A stretch of DNA of 64,000 nucleotides from an uncultured Lachnospiraceae bacterium (GTDB lineage Bacteria > Bacillota_A > Clostridia > Lachnospirales > Lachnospiraceae): positions 150,699 to 214,698 of the forward strand of contig CADCIU010000004.1 in NCBI GenBank assembly GCA_902801585.1, read 5' to 3'. This document shows, in pieces, positions 26,278 to 36,084 of this stretch. The notes below the pieces were generated by a model. The model saw only the letters and a list, made by a program, of their open reading frames with translations. It ran no database searches and was not told where the DNA came from. The first letter of the stretch is position 1. Every line of letters starts with the position of its first letter. The position numbers were made by a program, and so were the translations under genes.

Positions 26278-28392
26278 ATGAGTAAAAGAGTCTTTATCGC
26301 AGAAAAGCCGAGTGTCGCGAGAGAATTTGCCGGTTCTCTTGACCTTCGCTTTACATCAAGAGACGGATATATGGAAGCGGAAAACACAATTGTGACCTGG
26401 TGTGTAGGACATCTGGTCACAATGTGCTATCCTGACGCTTATGATCCGAAATACAAAAAATGGTCCCTTTCTACGATCCCCTTTATCCCCGATGTGTACA
26501 AATATCAGGTCATAGACGGCGTGAAGAAGCAGTTTGGGATCGTGAAAAAAATACTGACAGACAAGGATGTCGACACGATCTATGTCTGCACAGACTCCGG
26601 AAGAGAAGGGGAATACATCTACCGCCTTGTTGCGCAGGAAGCCGGCGTCACCGGCAAAAGACAGCTCAGGGTCTGGATCGATTCGCAGACAAAAGAGGAG
26701 ATACTCAGAGGGATACGCGAAGCCAAGGATATATCGGAATATGATCATCTTGGTGCTGCGGCGTATCTCCGTGCCAAAGAAGACTATCTGATGGGAATCA
26801 ACTTCTCCCGTGCGCTGACCCTCAAATACAGCGATGAGATCAGCAGGATGATGGGAACAAACCACAGCGTGATCGCCGTCGGGCGGGTCATGACCTGTGT
26901 CCTCGGCATGGTCGTCACGAGAGAGCGTGAGATCCGGGACTTTGTCAAAACACCGTTTTACCGTATTGTCGGGAGCTTTCGCCCTCTTAATGCCGATACG
27001 GACGACACTTTTTGGGCGGAGTGGCATGCGGTGGAAGGCAGCCGCTATTACGGTACACCGGCTCTCTATAAAGAAAACGGATTCAAAGACCGCAAAGATG
27101 CTCAGGCTCTGATCGAATACCTGAAAGAGGCATCAGCTTCGGGGGACTGCACGCTCGTTTCCGTTACCCGCAAGAAAGAGAAGAAAAACCCGCCGCTTCT
27201 CTACAATCTGGCAGAACTCCAGAACGACTGCTCGAGATTTTTCAAGATCAGTCCGGACCAGACACTGAAGGCGGCGCAGGAGTTGTACGAGAAAAAGCTC
27301 ACGACCTATCCCAGAACCGATGCGAGAGTACTCTCCACAGCGGTTGCCAAAGAGATCGGCAAGAACCTGAAAGGGCTCTCCGCTATGCCGATGTACAGGC
27401 CGTACCTGGTAAAGATCCTTGAGAGCGGCTCTTATAAAAAAATTGGCAATACGCGATATACCAATGACAAAGCGATCACGGATCACTACGCGATCATTCC
27501 GACCGGACAGGGACTGAATGCACTGCCTTCCGTTTCGGAGACCACCGCGAAAGTCTATGAGCTTATCTGCAGAAGATTTCTGGCCGTCTTTTATCCGCCG
27601 GCGATCTTTGATAAAATATCCCTTGAGATCAGGCTGGGAACCGAGATGTTCACCGCTTCTTTCAAGACATGTGTCCAAAAGGGATACCTCGAAGTAATGG
27701 AATACTCTTTCCGGACCGGAAAAGGGAACGAAGAGACCCGGGAGCAGGAAGAAAAGAAAGGCGCGGAAGAGGAAGGGGTTCAGAACGCCGGGATGCCGGC
27801 TTATATCCCTGCACTCAAAAAGGGCGATCCGATGCAGTGCAGAGATCTTGAGATCAGGGAAGGGGAGACGAAACCTCCCAAACGCTACAATTCGGGAAGC
27901 ATGATCCTTGCTATGGAAAATGCGGGACAGCTGATTGAAGAGGAAGAACTCAGAGAACAGATCCGGGGAAGCGGGATCGGTACGAGCGCGACCAGAGCAG
28001 AGATCCTGAAAAAACTCTTCGGCAATCAATATCTGAAGCTGAATTCAAAGACGCAGATCATAACGCCGACGCTCCTTGGTGAGATGATCTACGACACGGT
28101 ATACTGCTCGATCCGCTCGCTTCTGAATCCCAAACTGACTGCCAGCTGGGAACTCGGACTCACAAGAGTGGCGGAAGGAACCGTCACGGAGGCGGAATAC
28201 CTGGAAAAGCTCAACGGATTTGTGACGAGAAATACCGATCATGTCAAGAACAGCAGTTACGGCGGCGCGCTTCGAGGCATGTTCGAACGGGACAGGCAGT
28301 TCTACAAAACGCCTGTAAAAAATACATCGTCAAGATACCGGAAAAGAAACTCTGATAACAAACACAAAGAAAAAGCGGGAAAGAAAGAGTAA
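26278..28392 (+). CDS. topB: DNA topoisomerase III (type IA)
   Basis: 704-residue type IA topoisomerase. The Toprim domain at the N-terminus has FIAEKPSVARE and CTDSGREGEYIYR; the active-site Tyr is in KKLTTYPRTDARVLS. The protein ends without zinc fingers, in a Lys/Arg-rich tail. A Glu-rich, low-complexity insert (EETREQEEKKGAEEEG) interrupts the core near residues 482-498. It decatenates single-stranded and recombination intermediates. Similarity to plasmid-borne topB is common, but here it is flanked by housekeeping genes. Confidence 0.93.
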   Translation: MSKRVFIAEKPSVAREFAGSLDLRFTSRDGYMEAENTIVTWCVGHLVTMCYPDAYDPKYKKWSLSTIPFIPDVYKYQVIDGVKKQFGIVKKILTDKDVDTIYVCTDSGREGEYIYRLVAQEAGVTGKRQLRVWIDSQTKEEILRGIREAKDISEYDHLGAAAYLRAKEDYLMGINFSRALTLKYSDEISRMMGTNHSVIAVGRVMTCVLGMVVTREREIRDFVKTPFYRIVGSFRPLNADTDDTFWAEWHAVEGSRYYGTPALYKENGFKDRKDAQALIEYLKEASASGDCTLVSVTRKKEKKNPPLLYNLAELQNDCSRFFKISPDQTLKAAQELYEKKLTTYPRTDARVLSTAVAKEIGKNLKGLSAMPMYRPYLVKILESGSYKKIGNTRYTNDKAITDHYAIIPTGQGLNALPSVSETTAKVYELICRRFLAVFYPPAIFDKISLEIRLGTEMFTASFKTCVQKGYLEVMEYSFRTGKGNEETREQEEKKGAEEEGVQNAGMPAYIPALKKGDPMQCRDLEIREGETKPPKRYNSGSMILAMENAGQLIEEEELREQIRGSGIGTSATRAEILKKLFGNQYLKLNSKTQIITPTLLGEMIYDTVYCSIRSLLNPKLTASWELGLTRVAEGTVTEAEYLEKLNGFVTRNTDHVKNSSYGGALRGMFERDRQFYKTPVKNTSSRYRKRNSDNKHKEKAGKKE

Positions 28393-28401
28393 GGAGGAAT
28401 T

Positions 28402-29073
28402 ATGAATCTTAAAGATTTTACGATCGACAATCTGCTCGATCTTAACGAGACGATCGCGAAAGAACTGTTCGACGGCAGGACGTATCCATGGGAAGTTCTG
28501 GGAGATATCTCCGATTTCATCATCGCTCTGGGCAATAAGCTCCCCGAGGACCGGTTTGAAAAGAGAGGAGAGAATATCTGGGTCGCAAAGAGTGCGAAGG
28601 TATTTGACAGCGCATATATCAGCGGACCCTGCATTATCGATGAGGAAGCAACTGTCAGGCAGTGCGCGTTTATCCGCGGCAGCGCCATCGTCGGAAGAGG
28701 CGCGACAGTAGGCAATTCCACTGAGCTCAAGAACGTGGTGCTGTTCAACAAGGTAGAGGTTCCTCATTACAACTATGTGGGCGACAGTGTTCTCGGATTC
28801 CACGCTCATATGGGGGCCGGCTCCATCACATCCAACGTGAAGGCGGACAGAAAGAACGTTGTCATCCACTGCGGAAGCGAGAACATGGAGACGGGCAGAT
28901 ACAAAGTCGGCGCCATGCTGGGCGATTGGGCCGATATCGGCTGCAACAGTGTCCTCAATCCCGGAACCGTGATCGGAAGACACACGAATCTGTATCCTCT
29001 TTCCATGGTCAGAGGATGCGTGCCGTCCAACCATATCTATAAGGACAAAGACCATATTGTAGAAAAAAACTGA
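28402..29073 (+). CDS. Left-handed beta-helix (hexapeptide) acyltransferase-like protein
   Basis: 223 residues. After an N-terminal helical region (ELFDGRTYPWEVLGDIS) come hexapeptide repeats typical of a left-handed parallel beta-helix: AKSAKVFDSAYISGPCIIDEEATVRQ and onward (28580-29020), with a PHYNYVGDSVLG loop. Homologs are often labelled UDP-GlcNAc pyrophosphorylase, but only the acetyltransferase-like helix is present; no nucleotidyltransferase domain is seen. Substrate unknown. GTAAGGAGG before the ATG. Its stop codon is inside the first unit of a tandem repeat. Confidence 0.8.
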   Translation: MNLKDFTIDNLLDLNETIAKELFDGRTYPWEVLGDISDFIIALGNKLPEDRFEKRGENIWVAKSAKVFDSAYISGPCIIDEEATVRQCAFIRGSAIVGRGATVGNSTELKNVVLFNKVEVPHYNYVGDSVLGFHAHMGAGSITSNVKADRKNVVIHCGSENMETGRYKVGAMLGDWADIGCNSVLNPGTVIGRHTNLYPLSMVRGCVPSNHIYKDKDHIVEKN

Positions 29074-29108
29074 TTCCGAAAAAACTGATTCCGAAAAAAC
29101 TGATTCCG
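29064..29108 (+). repeat. 15-bp tandem repeat x3 at the end of the hexapeptide gene
   Basis: Three exact copies of AAAAAACTGATTCCG (29064-29078, 29079-29093, 29094-29108). The first copy contains the stop codon of the upstream gene, so duplication began at the gene end and ran outward. Confidence 0.97.
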
Positions 29109-29127
29109 AAAAAGACCGAACAGTAAA

Positions 29128-29157
29128 CTGCAATAAAAGAGTCTGCAATAAAAGAGT
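29128..29157 (+). repeat. 15-bp tandem repeat x2 before purine nucleoside phosphorylase
   Basis: Two exact copies of CTGCAATAAAAGAGT (29128-29142, 29143-29157), only 20 bp after the preceding array but unrelated in sequence, and just ahead of the next gene's ribosome binding site. Confidence 0.97.
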
Positions 29158-29172
29158 TCTTCGGAGAAGAGC

Positions 29173-29997
29173 ATGAATACTAAGATCAGAAACTGCTTAA
29201 ACTATATAAGGGAGATCACCGATTTCACCCCGAAAGTCGCGCTGGTCCTTGGATCAGGGCTTGGGGGCTATTCAAGGGAACTTGCATCCATAGAATGCGT
29301 CATTCCTTATCAGGATCTGCCGGGATTTCCGGTATCGACGGTACCCGGACACGCCGGTAAGCTGATCATGGGCCACATCCACGGCGTTCCGGTCGTCTGT
29401 CTCGACGGCAGAGTCCATTTCTACGAGGGATACCAAACGGAACAGGTCGTAATGCCGATCCGCATCGTAAGAGCGATGGGCGCAGAGATCATCCTTTTGT
29501 CCAATGCGGCCGGCGGTCTGAATATCAACTATTCTCCGGGGTCCATCGTGATGATCAGAGATCACATTTCGCTGTTCGTCAGAAATCCGCTGATCGGTCC
29601 AAACGACCCCGACCAAGGGGAGAGATTTCCGGATATGACGGAAGTATATGATCCGGAGCTGAGAAAACTGATCCACGCAGTTGCCAGAAAAGAGGATATC
29701 TATATTGAAAGCGGCGTCTACTGCCAGGTCACCGGTCCCTCCTATGAGACGCCTGCGGAGATCAATTTACTCCACATTCTCGGTGTTGATCTGGTAGGTA
29801 TGAGCACCGTTATGGAAGCGATCGCTGCAAAACATATCGGTATGCGCGTCTGCGCCCTATCCCTGGTGACCAACATGGCCGCAGGAATGCAGACGAGACC
29901 GCTGAGCCACGAGGAAGTGAAGGAGGAAGGCGTTCGATCGGCTTCCAGATTCGCAAAACTGGTGACTGCTGCGATCAAAGAGATGAAGGATATATAA
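29173..29997 (+). CDS. punA: Purine nucleoside phosphorylase (trimeric, PNP-I type)
   Basis: 274 residues. Cleaves (deoxy)inosine and (deoxy)guanosine with phosphate to base and (deoxy)ribose-1-phosphate. Phosphate loop LVLGSGLGGY at the N-terminus, VPGHAGK, base-site region GPSYETPAEI, and VGMSTVMEAIAAKH are the trimeric-class signatures. Stop codon directly abuts the ATG of the next gene, so the two are co-translated. Confidence 0.95.
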   Translation: MNTKIRNCLNYIREITDFTPKVALVLGSGLGGYSRELASIECVIPYQDLPGFPVSTVPGHAGKLIMGHIHGVPVVCLDGRVHFYEGYQTEQVVMPIRIVRAMGAEIILLSNAAGGLNINYSPGSIVMIRDHISLFVRNPLIGPNDPDQGERFPDMTEVYDPELRKLIHAVARKEDIYIESGVYCQVTGPSYETPAEINLLHILGVDLVGMSTVMEAIAAKHIGMRVCALSLVTNMAAGMQTRPLSHEEVKEEGVRSASRFAKLVTAAIKEMKDI

Positions 29998-31677
29998 ATG
30001 GCTGCCTATTTAACAACGCTGGGCCTGATCGCCCTCTTTCTTTTGATCTCGGCACTCATCGGGATCAGGGACAGAAGACGTCAGGATGCCGGGGAGCGCC
30101 GGGCGCTTGCCGAAGCATTCGGCAAACCCGGAGCCAAGGAATACCCGGACGGGAGATTCCATGAGCTCCCGCGGTATTTGGAGAGACACCGCAGAGAATA
30201 TGTCGTCGATGACATCACATGGAATGATCTTGATATGGATCTCTTGTTCCGAAGCATGGACACGACCTCGAGCAGCGCAGGGGAGGAGTATCTTTACTGG
30301 CTTCTCAGAACGCCGGTGACGGGGGACCTGCCCCGCTGCAGTGAAGAAGGGATGCACTGGTGGAAAGAGCATGATCAGGAGCGGATCGACGTACAGAGGA
30401 TTCTGCAGCGCCTGGGCAGAAGCGGAAAGTATTCGCTTTATGAATACCTGGATCTGATGAACGAACTGCCGGACAGAAAAGCCATGCAGGATCTGGCCGC
30501 GGTCATAATGCCGGTGATCGCTCTTATTGTCATGGCCTTCAATCCTCCGGCCGGCGTAATATGCCTGCTTTTTGTCCTTGCCCTGAATATTGTCTCGTAT
30601 TTTCGTGTCAAAAGACAGATCGATCCCTATCTTTTCACGTTCCGTTATGTACTCAGGCTTTTAGACTGCGTGAGTCTGCTCGCAGCAGTACCGTTTCCCC
30701 ATTATGAGACTGAAAAAGAGTCGATGCAGAGCGCGGCACGCTCTTTTAAGCGATTCGCAAGGGGAAGCGGGATCCTGCTCAGAGGAAACGGAGGAAACGC
30801 CTCAGGCAATCCCATCGACTTGATCCTTGATTACATGTGCATCTTATTCCACATCGATCTGATCAAATTCGGACTGATGCTGAAGGAACTGAGGGGAAAA
30901 GAGGAGGAAGTTGACCGGATGATCACGGCGATCGGCTCGATCGATGCACAGATCAGTATCGCTTCCTGGCGAGAGAGTCTCCCTGTATACTGCGAGCCGG
31001 TCCTGACAGGAACTTCTTTCGAAGCGGAAGGACTTATCCATCCGCTCTTAAATGATCCTGTTCCCAATGATATGAAGACGGAGAGACCTGTACTTCTGAC
31101 AGGATCCAATGCTTCAGGAAAGTCGACTTTCCTGAAGGCGGCGGCACTCGCGGCACTTCTGTCACAGTCTGTACATACTGCGCCGGCGCGGCTCTATAAG
31201 AACACCTGCTGCAGGATCTATACCTCCATGGCGCTGCGCGATGATATCCGGACCGGGGAGAGCTATTTCATCGTCGAGATCCGCTCTCTGAAGCGGATCC
31301 TGGAGGCCGCTTCCGATGATTCTGGCATACAGGTCCTGTGCTGTGTGGACGAAGTCCTTCGGGGCACCAATACGATCGAGAGGATCAGCGCTTCCGCGCA
31401 GATCCTGCTTCAGCTGTCTTCACTGCCGATCCAGGTCTTTGCGGCCACACACGATATCGAATTGACGGGACTCCTGAAGGAAATCTATGAAAATTATCAT
31501 TTTTCAGAGACGATCACAGGCGACGATGTGACCTTCTCCTATCAACTGCAGGAGGGGCCCGCTGACACGCGCAACGCGATCCGGCTCCTCAGAACACTCG
31601 GATACGACGACGCGATCGCTGACCAGGCGGAAGAACGGGCAGTGCGTTTTACTAAGACCGGACACTGGGAGTTATAA
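29998..31677 (+). CDS. Membrane-associated MutS-like ATPase
   Basis: 559 residues. The C-terminal third is a MutS-type ABC ATPase: Walker [18 protein letters not shown] (near 31099-31149), Walker [17 protein letters not shown] (near 31342-31389) and a switch His in AATHDIELT. The N-terminus has a hydrophobic segment (about residues 4-21), and a longer hydrophobic region lies near residues 166-202. It has no MutS mismatch-recognition domain, so it is not the repair MutS at 41171. This subfamily is widespread in Firmicutes and uncharacterised. It lies between nucleoside phosphorylase and rnhA. Confidence 0.82.
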   Translation: MAAYLTTLGLIALFLLISALIGIRDRRRQDAGERRALAEAFGKPGAKEYPDGRFHELPRYLERHRREYVVDDITWNDLDMDLLFRSMDTTSSSAGEEYLYWLLRTPVTGDLPRCSEEGMHWWKEHDQERIDVQRILQRLGRSGKYSLYEYLDLMNELPDRKAMQDLAAVIMPVIALIVMAFNPPAGVICLLFVLALNIVSYFRVKRQIDPYLFTFRYVLRLLDCVSLLAAVPFPHYETEKESMQSAARSFKRFARGSGILLRGNGGNASGNPIDLILDYMCILFHIDLIKFGLMLKELRGKEEEVDRMITAIGSIDAQISIASWRESLPVYCEPVLTGTSFEAEGLIHPLLNDPVPNDMKTERPVLLTGSNASGKSTFLKAAALAALLSQSVHTAPARLYKNTCCRIYTSMALRDDIRTGESYFIVEIRSLKRILEAASDDSGIQVLCCVDEVLRGTNTIERISASAQILLQLSSLPIQVFAATHDIELTGLLKEIYENYHFSETITGDDVTFSYQLQEGPADTRNAIRLLRTLGYDDAIADQAEERAVRFTKTGHWEL

Positions 31678-31678
31678 G

Positions 31679-32140
31679 ATGAAAAAAGTAACGATCTATT
31701 CCGACGGAGCGGCGAGGGGAAACCCGGACGGTCCGGGCGGATACGGCGCGATCCTTCAGTACACGGATGCGTCGGGACAGCTTCACGAAAAGGAACTGTC
31801 GGAAGGATTTAAAAAGACGACGAATAACAGGATGGAGCTGCTCGGTGTGATCACCGCCATGGAGTGTCTCCGTTTTCCCTGCGAGGTGGATGTATATTCG
31901 GACTCCAAATACGTCGTAAGTGCCTTCAATGAGAACTGGATCGGGAGCTGGCTGAAGAACGGATGGAAGACGGCGTCCAAACAGCCTGTCAAGAACAGAG
32001 AGCTCTGGGAACGTCTTCTTGCGGCCATGGAACCTCACACCGTACATTTTCACTGGGTAAAAGGCCATGCCGGTCATCCCGAGAACGAGAGATGCGATGT
32101 GCTTGCCACAACTGCGGCCGATGCGGCCGGAAAGGCATGA
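31679..32140 (+). CDS. rnhA: Ribonuclease HI
   Basis: 153-residue RNase H that degrades RNA in RNA:DNA hybrids. Catalytic acids: D in [16 protein letters not shown] motif near the N-terminus, E in [12 protein letters not shown] in VYSDSKYV, and the late D in HPENERCD; the HWVKGHAGH loop is intact. No hybrid-binding N-terminal domain. Starts 1 bp after the upstream stop, and its own stop overlaps the dut start (ATGA at 32137-32140). Confidence 0.96.
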   Translation: MKKVTIYSDGAARGNPDGPGGYGAILQYTDASGQLHEKELSEGFKKTTNNRMELLGVITAMECLRFPCEVDVYSDSKYVVSAFNENWIGSWLKNGWKTASKQPVKNRELWERLLAAMEPHTVHFHWVKGHAGHPENERCDVLATTAADAAGKA

Positions 32141-32631
32141 GGCTGCGAAACAAAATGGGAAATATACAGGAAATGCAGAATATGTCCGGCGGTGTCAAGG
32201 TCAGATTCAGGCGCGTGAGCGATCTGGCCCATATTCCCACAAGAGGCAGTGAAAAGGCGGCAGGATATGACCTGTATGCAGCGATCGATGCGCCTGTCGG
32301 GATCCCGCCGCATCAGACGGTCCAAATTGACACGGGACTTCAGTTCGAGATACCGGACGGCTATTTTGCCGCGATCTATGCAAGAAGCGGAATCGCAGCC
32401 ATGGAAGGACTTCGCCCTGCCAACTGCACGGGCGTATGCGACTCCGACTACAGGGGCAATTATATCGTCGCACTTCACAATGACAGTGAGACGACACGTA
32501 TTGTCAGCCCCGGAGAGAGGATCGCGCAGATGGTTGTCATGCCTTATTTGTCGGTATGTTTTGAGGAGAGTGGTACTCTTTCGGAAACCGAGAGGGGAGC
32601 AGGGGGGTTCGGAAGTACCGGAAAGACCTGA
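32137..32631 (+). CDS. dut: dUTP diphosphatase
   Basis: 164-residue trimeric dUTPase, hydrolyses dUTP to dUMP. Five motifs are visible: [33 protein letters not shown]; and the C-terminal [11 protein letters not shown] lid. I choose ATG 32137 because of its ATGA overlap with rnhA; in-frame ATGs at 32155 and 32173 are alternatives, and homologs often start near the VKVRF stretch. With the neighbouring RNase H it limits uracil and RNA in DNA. Confidence 0.93.
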   Translation: MRLRNKMGNIQEMQNMSGGVKVRFRRVSDLAHIPTRGSEKAAGYDLYAAIDAPVGIPPHQTVQIDTGLQFEIPDGYFAAIYARSGIAAMEGLRPANCTGVCDSDYRGNYIVALHNDSETTRIVSPGERIAQMVVMPYLSVCFEESGTLSETERGAGGFGSTGKT

Positions 32632-32717
32632 GCGGTGCATCCGCATAACTTCACCAGCATTTACGGGATCACCTGCATGATCCCTGTCAAACGAATCATA
32701 TTACGGGAGGAAACATC

Positions 32718-34166
32718 ATGAAAATCAGAACAAGATATGCCCCTAGTCCCACGGGACGCATGCATGTAGGAAATCTGCGTACGGCGCTCTATGCCTATCT
32801 GATCGCCAAACATGAAGACGGCGATTTCATTCTCCGCATTGAAGATACAGACCAGGGCCGCTATGTGGAGGGCGCTGTCGAGATCATCAAGAGGACTATG
32901 GAAGAGACCGGTCTGATCGAGGATGAAGGCCCTGAGAAAGACGGCGGAGTCGGCCCCTATGTGCAGAGCGAGCGCATGCGCGCCGGAATCTACGGCAAAT
33001 ATGCGCAGGAACTCATCGATAAGGGCAAGGCGTATCGCTGCTTCTGTACACCCGAGAGACTTTCCACGCTGACTACTGTCGTCGACGGCAAGGAGATCAG
33101 TGTCTATGACAAGCACTGCCTGCATCTGTCCGAAGAGGAGATCGAGCGCAATCTCGCGGAAGGAAAGCCTTACGTCATCCGGCAGAACAATCCGACGGAG
33201 GGAACTACGACTTTCCACGACGAACTCTACGGCGATGTCACGGTCGACAACAAAGAGCTTGACGATATGATCCTGATCAAATCCGACGGCTATCCCACTT
33301 ATAATTTCGCCAATGTGGTGGATGACCACCTGATGGGCATCACGCATGTCGTGAGAGGAAACGAGTATATCTCTTCGTCTCCCAAGTACAACCGTCTCTA
33401 CGAGGCGTTCGGATGGGAGGTCCCCAAGTATATTCACTGCCCTCTGATCACGGATGAAGACCACCACAAGCTCAGCAAGAGGAGCGGACATTCTTCGTAC
33501 GAAGATCTGATCGAGCAGGGATTTTTGCCGGAAGCAGTCGTCAATTTCATAGCGCTTCTGGGATGGTCCCCCGACAGTGACCGGGAGATCTTCAGCCTCG
33601 ATGATCTTGTAAAGATCTTCGACTACCACAGGATCAACAAGTCTCCTTCCGTATTTGATTATCAGAAGCTTCGCTGGATGAACGGCGAGTATCTCAAGGC
33701 AATGGATTCGGAAAAATTCTATGGCATGGCGGAGCCTTACCTGAAGGCAGCCATAAGGAAGGATCTCGATCTCAGAAAGATCGCCGAAATGGTCCGCACA
33801 AGGATCGAGGTATTTCCGGATATAGCGGATATGGTGGACTTCTTCGAGTCACTTCCGGACTATGATCCGTCCCTGTTTACGCACAAAAAGATGAAGACCA
33901 ATGCCGAGTCTTCTCTGGCGGTGCTCAAAGATCTTCTGCCGATCCTCGAGGCGCAGGAAGACTTCTCCAATGAAGCTTTGTTTGCAGTGATCAAAGCTTA
34001 CATTCAGGATAAGGGCTTTAAGAACGGTTATGTGCTCTGGCCTGTCCGCATTGCCGTATCCGGCAGACAGACAACGCCTGCGGGCGCCACGGAGATCATG
34101 GAGATCCTCGGCAAGGAAGAATCCATCGCAAGAATCCGCGAAGCGGTCCGTAAACTGGAAGCCTGA
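32718..34166 (+). CDS. gltX: Glutamyl-tRNA synthetase
   Basis: 482-residue class I synthetase. The HIGH equivalent is in [19 protein letters not shown]; the KMSKS equivalent is [10 protein letters not shown]-terminal anticodon-binding helices follow. No T-box-type leader is present; upstream there is only a 7-bp hairpin (GGGATCA 32665-32671 / TGATCCC 32678-32684) before GGGAGG. Whether it also charges tRNA-Gln (needing GatCAB) cannot be told from the sequence. The helicase gene starts 4 bp after its stop. Confidence 0.96.
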   Translation: MKIRTRYAPSPTGRMHVGNLRTALYAYLIAKHEDGDFILRIEDTDQGRYVEGAVEIIKRTMEETGLIEDEGPEKDGGVGPYVQSERMRAGIYGKYAQELIDKGKAYRCFCTPERLSTLTTVVDGKEISVYDKHCLHLSEEEIERNLAEGKPYVIRQNNPTEGTTTFHDELYGDVTVDNKELDDMILIKSDGYPTYNFANVVDDHLMGITHVVRGNEYISSSPKYNRLYEAFGWEVPKYIHCPLITDEDHHKLSKRSGHSSYEDLIEQGFLPEAVVNFIALLGWSPDSDREIFSLDDLVKIFDYHRINKSPSVFDYQKLRWMNGEYLKAMDSEKFYGMAEPYLKAAIRKDLDLRKIAEMVRTRIEVFPDIADMVDFFESLPDYDPSLFTHKKMKTNAESSLAVLKDLLPILEAQEDFSNEALFAVIKAYIQDKGFKNGYVLWPVRIAVSGRQTTPAGATEIMEILGKEESIARIREAVRKLEA

Positions 34167-34170
34167 TCTT

Positions 34171-35961
34171 ATGACTGCAAATCTGGATTCCTCCCAAAGG
34201 GAGGCTGTATGCTGCGGCACCGGGCCCTGCGAGATCATCGCAGGGCCGGGAAGCGGCAAAACGCTGGTCCTGACAGAGCGCATCCGCTATCTGATCGAAC
34301 ACTGCAATATCAATCCTTCCGAGATCCTCGTACTTACTTTCAGCCGGGCGGCAGCCCTGGAAATGAAAGAGAGATTCATCAGGGGATCCGACAAACCCTA
34401 TCAAGACGTTCGTTTCGGCACTTTTCATTCTGTCTTTTTTCATATCCTGAAAGAGAGCTCCGGCAAGAATTACACGATATTGGGAAGCAGCACCAGGGAC
34501 AGGATCCTGAATCAGCTTCTCCGAAACTACTATCCCGATGAAAGGCAGCGCCCTTTGGTCGAAGAATTGGATAAAGCGCTCCATTCCCTGACCGGATCGG
34601 AAAAAGGCATTGTCTTTCTGCGAGACATCCGCAGGGACTATTTTTCATTCTTAAGAGAAAATGCATACATGGATTTTGACGGTATGATCCGGGAATGCAG
34701 GCGGCTTCTGATCGAAAATGAGGAAGTAAGAAGGTACTGGCAGGAACAATTCCGTGCGATCCTTGTGGATGAATTCCAGGACATCAATATCGAACAGTAC
34801 GAAGTCTTAAAGCTCCTCACCTCCGGGCGGGGACTGTTTGTCGTGGGGGACGACGACCAGAGCATTTACGGGTTTCGCGGGAGTTCACCGGCTGTCATGC
34901 AGAAATTCATGGATGATTTCAGATCTGCCCAAAGGATCCGCCTGAAGTACAATTACCGCTGCAGCGGCCGCATATGCAGAGCGTCCTCACTGATGATCCG
35001 CGAAAACCGCATGCGGATCGCAAAGAAATCCGAAGCGGCGGGAAAGACCGGGGAGAAAGTAATACTGCGCGGCTTTCGGGAAGAAAAAGAGGAACTTCTC
35101 TATCTTTTGAACGCCATCAAAAAGCTGTCATTATCCGAGCAGTGCAGAGCGGCAGTCATTGTCCGAACAAATCTGCATGCGGCCAAAATACAGAAATATC
35201 TGAGCGCAGGAGGCGTGCAATGTGCCGGAAATGCGTCTCCCTCCTCTGATATTATGGATACTGTTCTTCGGGACCTTGAACAATATCAGCTTCTCTCCGT
35301 GCAGATCCGGGGCGGACTTCTCTCCAGGGAGTCGCTGTACAGAGTGATGAACCGGCCCGAACGGTACATTCTGCGCTCAGCGGTCGGGAAGGAGAAGGTC
35401 ACCCCTGAAAGCCTTTTGGACTACGCCGTCAGGCACAAGGGACCGGCCGGCGAGATCCGGGAGTTCCTGCACGATCTGTCCGTGCTCTCCGGTCTTGAGC
35501 CGGAGGGATTTGTCCGCTATCTCTTCAGCGCCGTCGGCTATGCGGATTGGGCCCGTCAGCATTTGGGAGCGTGCGAGGCGGTCGGGATCGTTCTTGACCG
35601 GATCCTGGATAAGAGCAGGGGCGCGAAAGATCTCGATCATCTGATCCGCTCCCTGCGCGGGCAGGATTTTGGGACAGGTGTCAAAAAAGAAAGCGGCGTC
35701 AGGATCATCACAATGCACGTTTGCAAAGGGCTTGAATTTGATCATGTCTATCTGCCTGCATTGAACGAAGGGATCATTCCGGGGAGGAGATGCCGCACCG
35801 AAGAGGATATAGAAGAGGAGAGAAGGCTGCTCTATGTCGCCATGACGCGCGCGAAGGATCATCTGGAAATGCTCTATGTGACGGGGACGAAAGAAAACCC
35901 GAGGCCGCCGTCCCGTTTCTTGTCTGTTTATGGCATCAGAAGCTTTGTATACTCTTCGTGA
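34171..35961 (+). CDS. UvrD/PcrA-like ATP-dependent DNA helicase
   Basis: 596-residue superfamily 1A helicase, shorter than PcrA/UvrD (about 720-750). Motifs in order: Q motif LDSSQREAV, Walker A AGPGSGKT, LTFSRAAALEM (Ia), Walker B VDEFQDIN, GDDDQSIYGFRG (III), MHVCKGLEFDHVYLP (V) and LLYVAMTRAKDHLEM (VI). The gap between motifs III and V is compact, suggesting a reduced 2B subdomain. The start at ATG 34171 follows gltX closely without a strong site, implying coupling. It is a paralog of, not a replacement for, pcrA. Confidence 0.88.
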   Translation: MTANLDSSQREAVCCGTGPCEIIAGPGSGKTLVLTERIRYLIEHCNINPSEILVLTFSRAAALEMKERFIRGSDKPYQDVRFGTFHSVFFHILKESSGKNYTILGSSTRDRILNQLLRNYYPDERQRPLVEELDKALHSLTGSEKGIVFLRDIRRDYFSFLRENAYMDFDGMIRECRRLLIENEEVRRYWQEQFRAILVDEFQDINIEQYEVLKLLTSGRGLFVVGDDDQSIYGFRGSSPAVMQKFMDDFRSAQRIRLKYNYRCSGRICRASSLMIRENRMRIAKKSEAAGKTGEKVILRGFREEKEELLYLLNAIKKLSLSEQCRAAVIVRTNLHAAKIQKYLSAGGVQCAGNASPSSDIMDTVLRDLEQYQLLSVQIRGGLLSRESLYRVMNRPERYILRSAVGKEKVTPESLLDYAVRHKGPAGEIREFLHDLSVLSGLEPEGFVRYLFSAVGYADWARQHLGACEAVGIVLDRILDKSRGAKDLDHLIRSLRGQDFGTGVKKESGVRIITMHVCKGLEFDHVYLPALNEGIIPGRRCRTEEDIEEERRLLYVAMTRAKDHLEMLYVTGTKENPRPPSRFLSVYGIRSFVYSS

Positions 35962-36084
35962 TTGTGATAAAATAAATAGATATTTGTTTATACGGATAAA
36001 TCATAGACCGATCACTAAGTCCAAGGAAAACGCATTGATCATGAAGCGGTCATGAATAAAGATTGTGCGTTAGGAGGCAGACAA

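Noticed and set aside
25149..26420. 423-codon open frame on the - strand opposite asd and the start of topB
   Set aside because: Spans two real + strand genes and lacks any motif or start signal.
26278..28392. topB as evidence of an integrated conjugative element
   Set aside because: TopB often marks such elements, but asd upstream and housekeeping genes downstream, with no relaxase, integrase or type IV secretion genes, argue for a chromosomal copy.
29064..29157. CRISPR-like array
   Set aside because: Copies are contiguous with no spacers and only 15 bp long; there are no cas genes.
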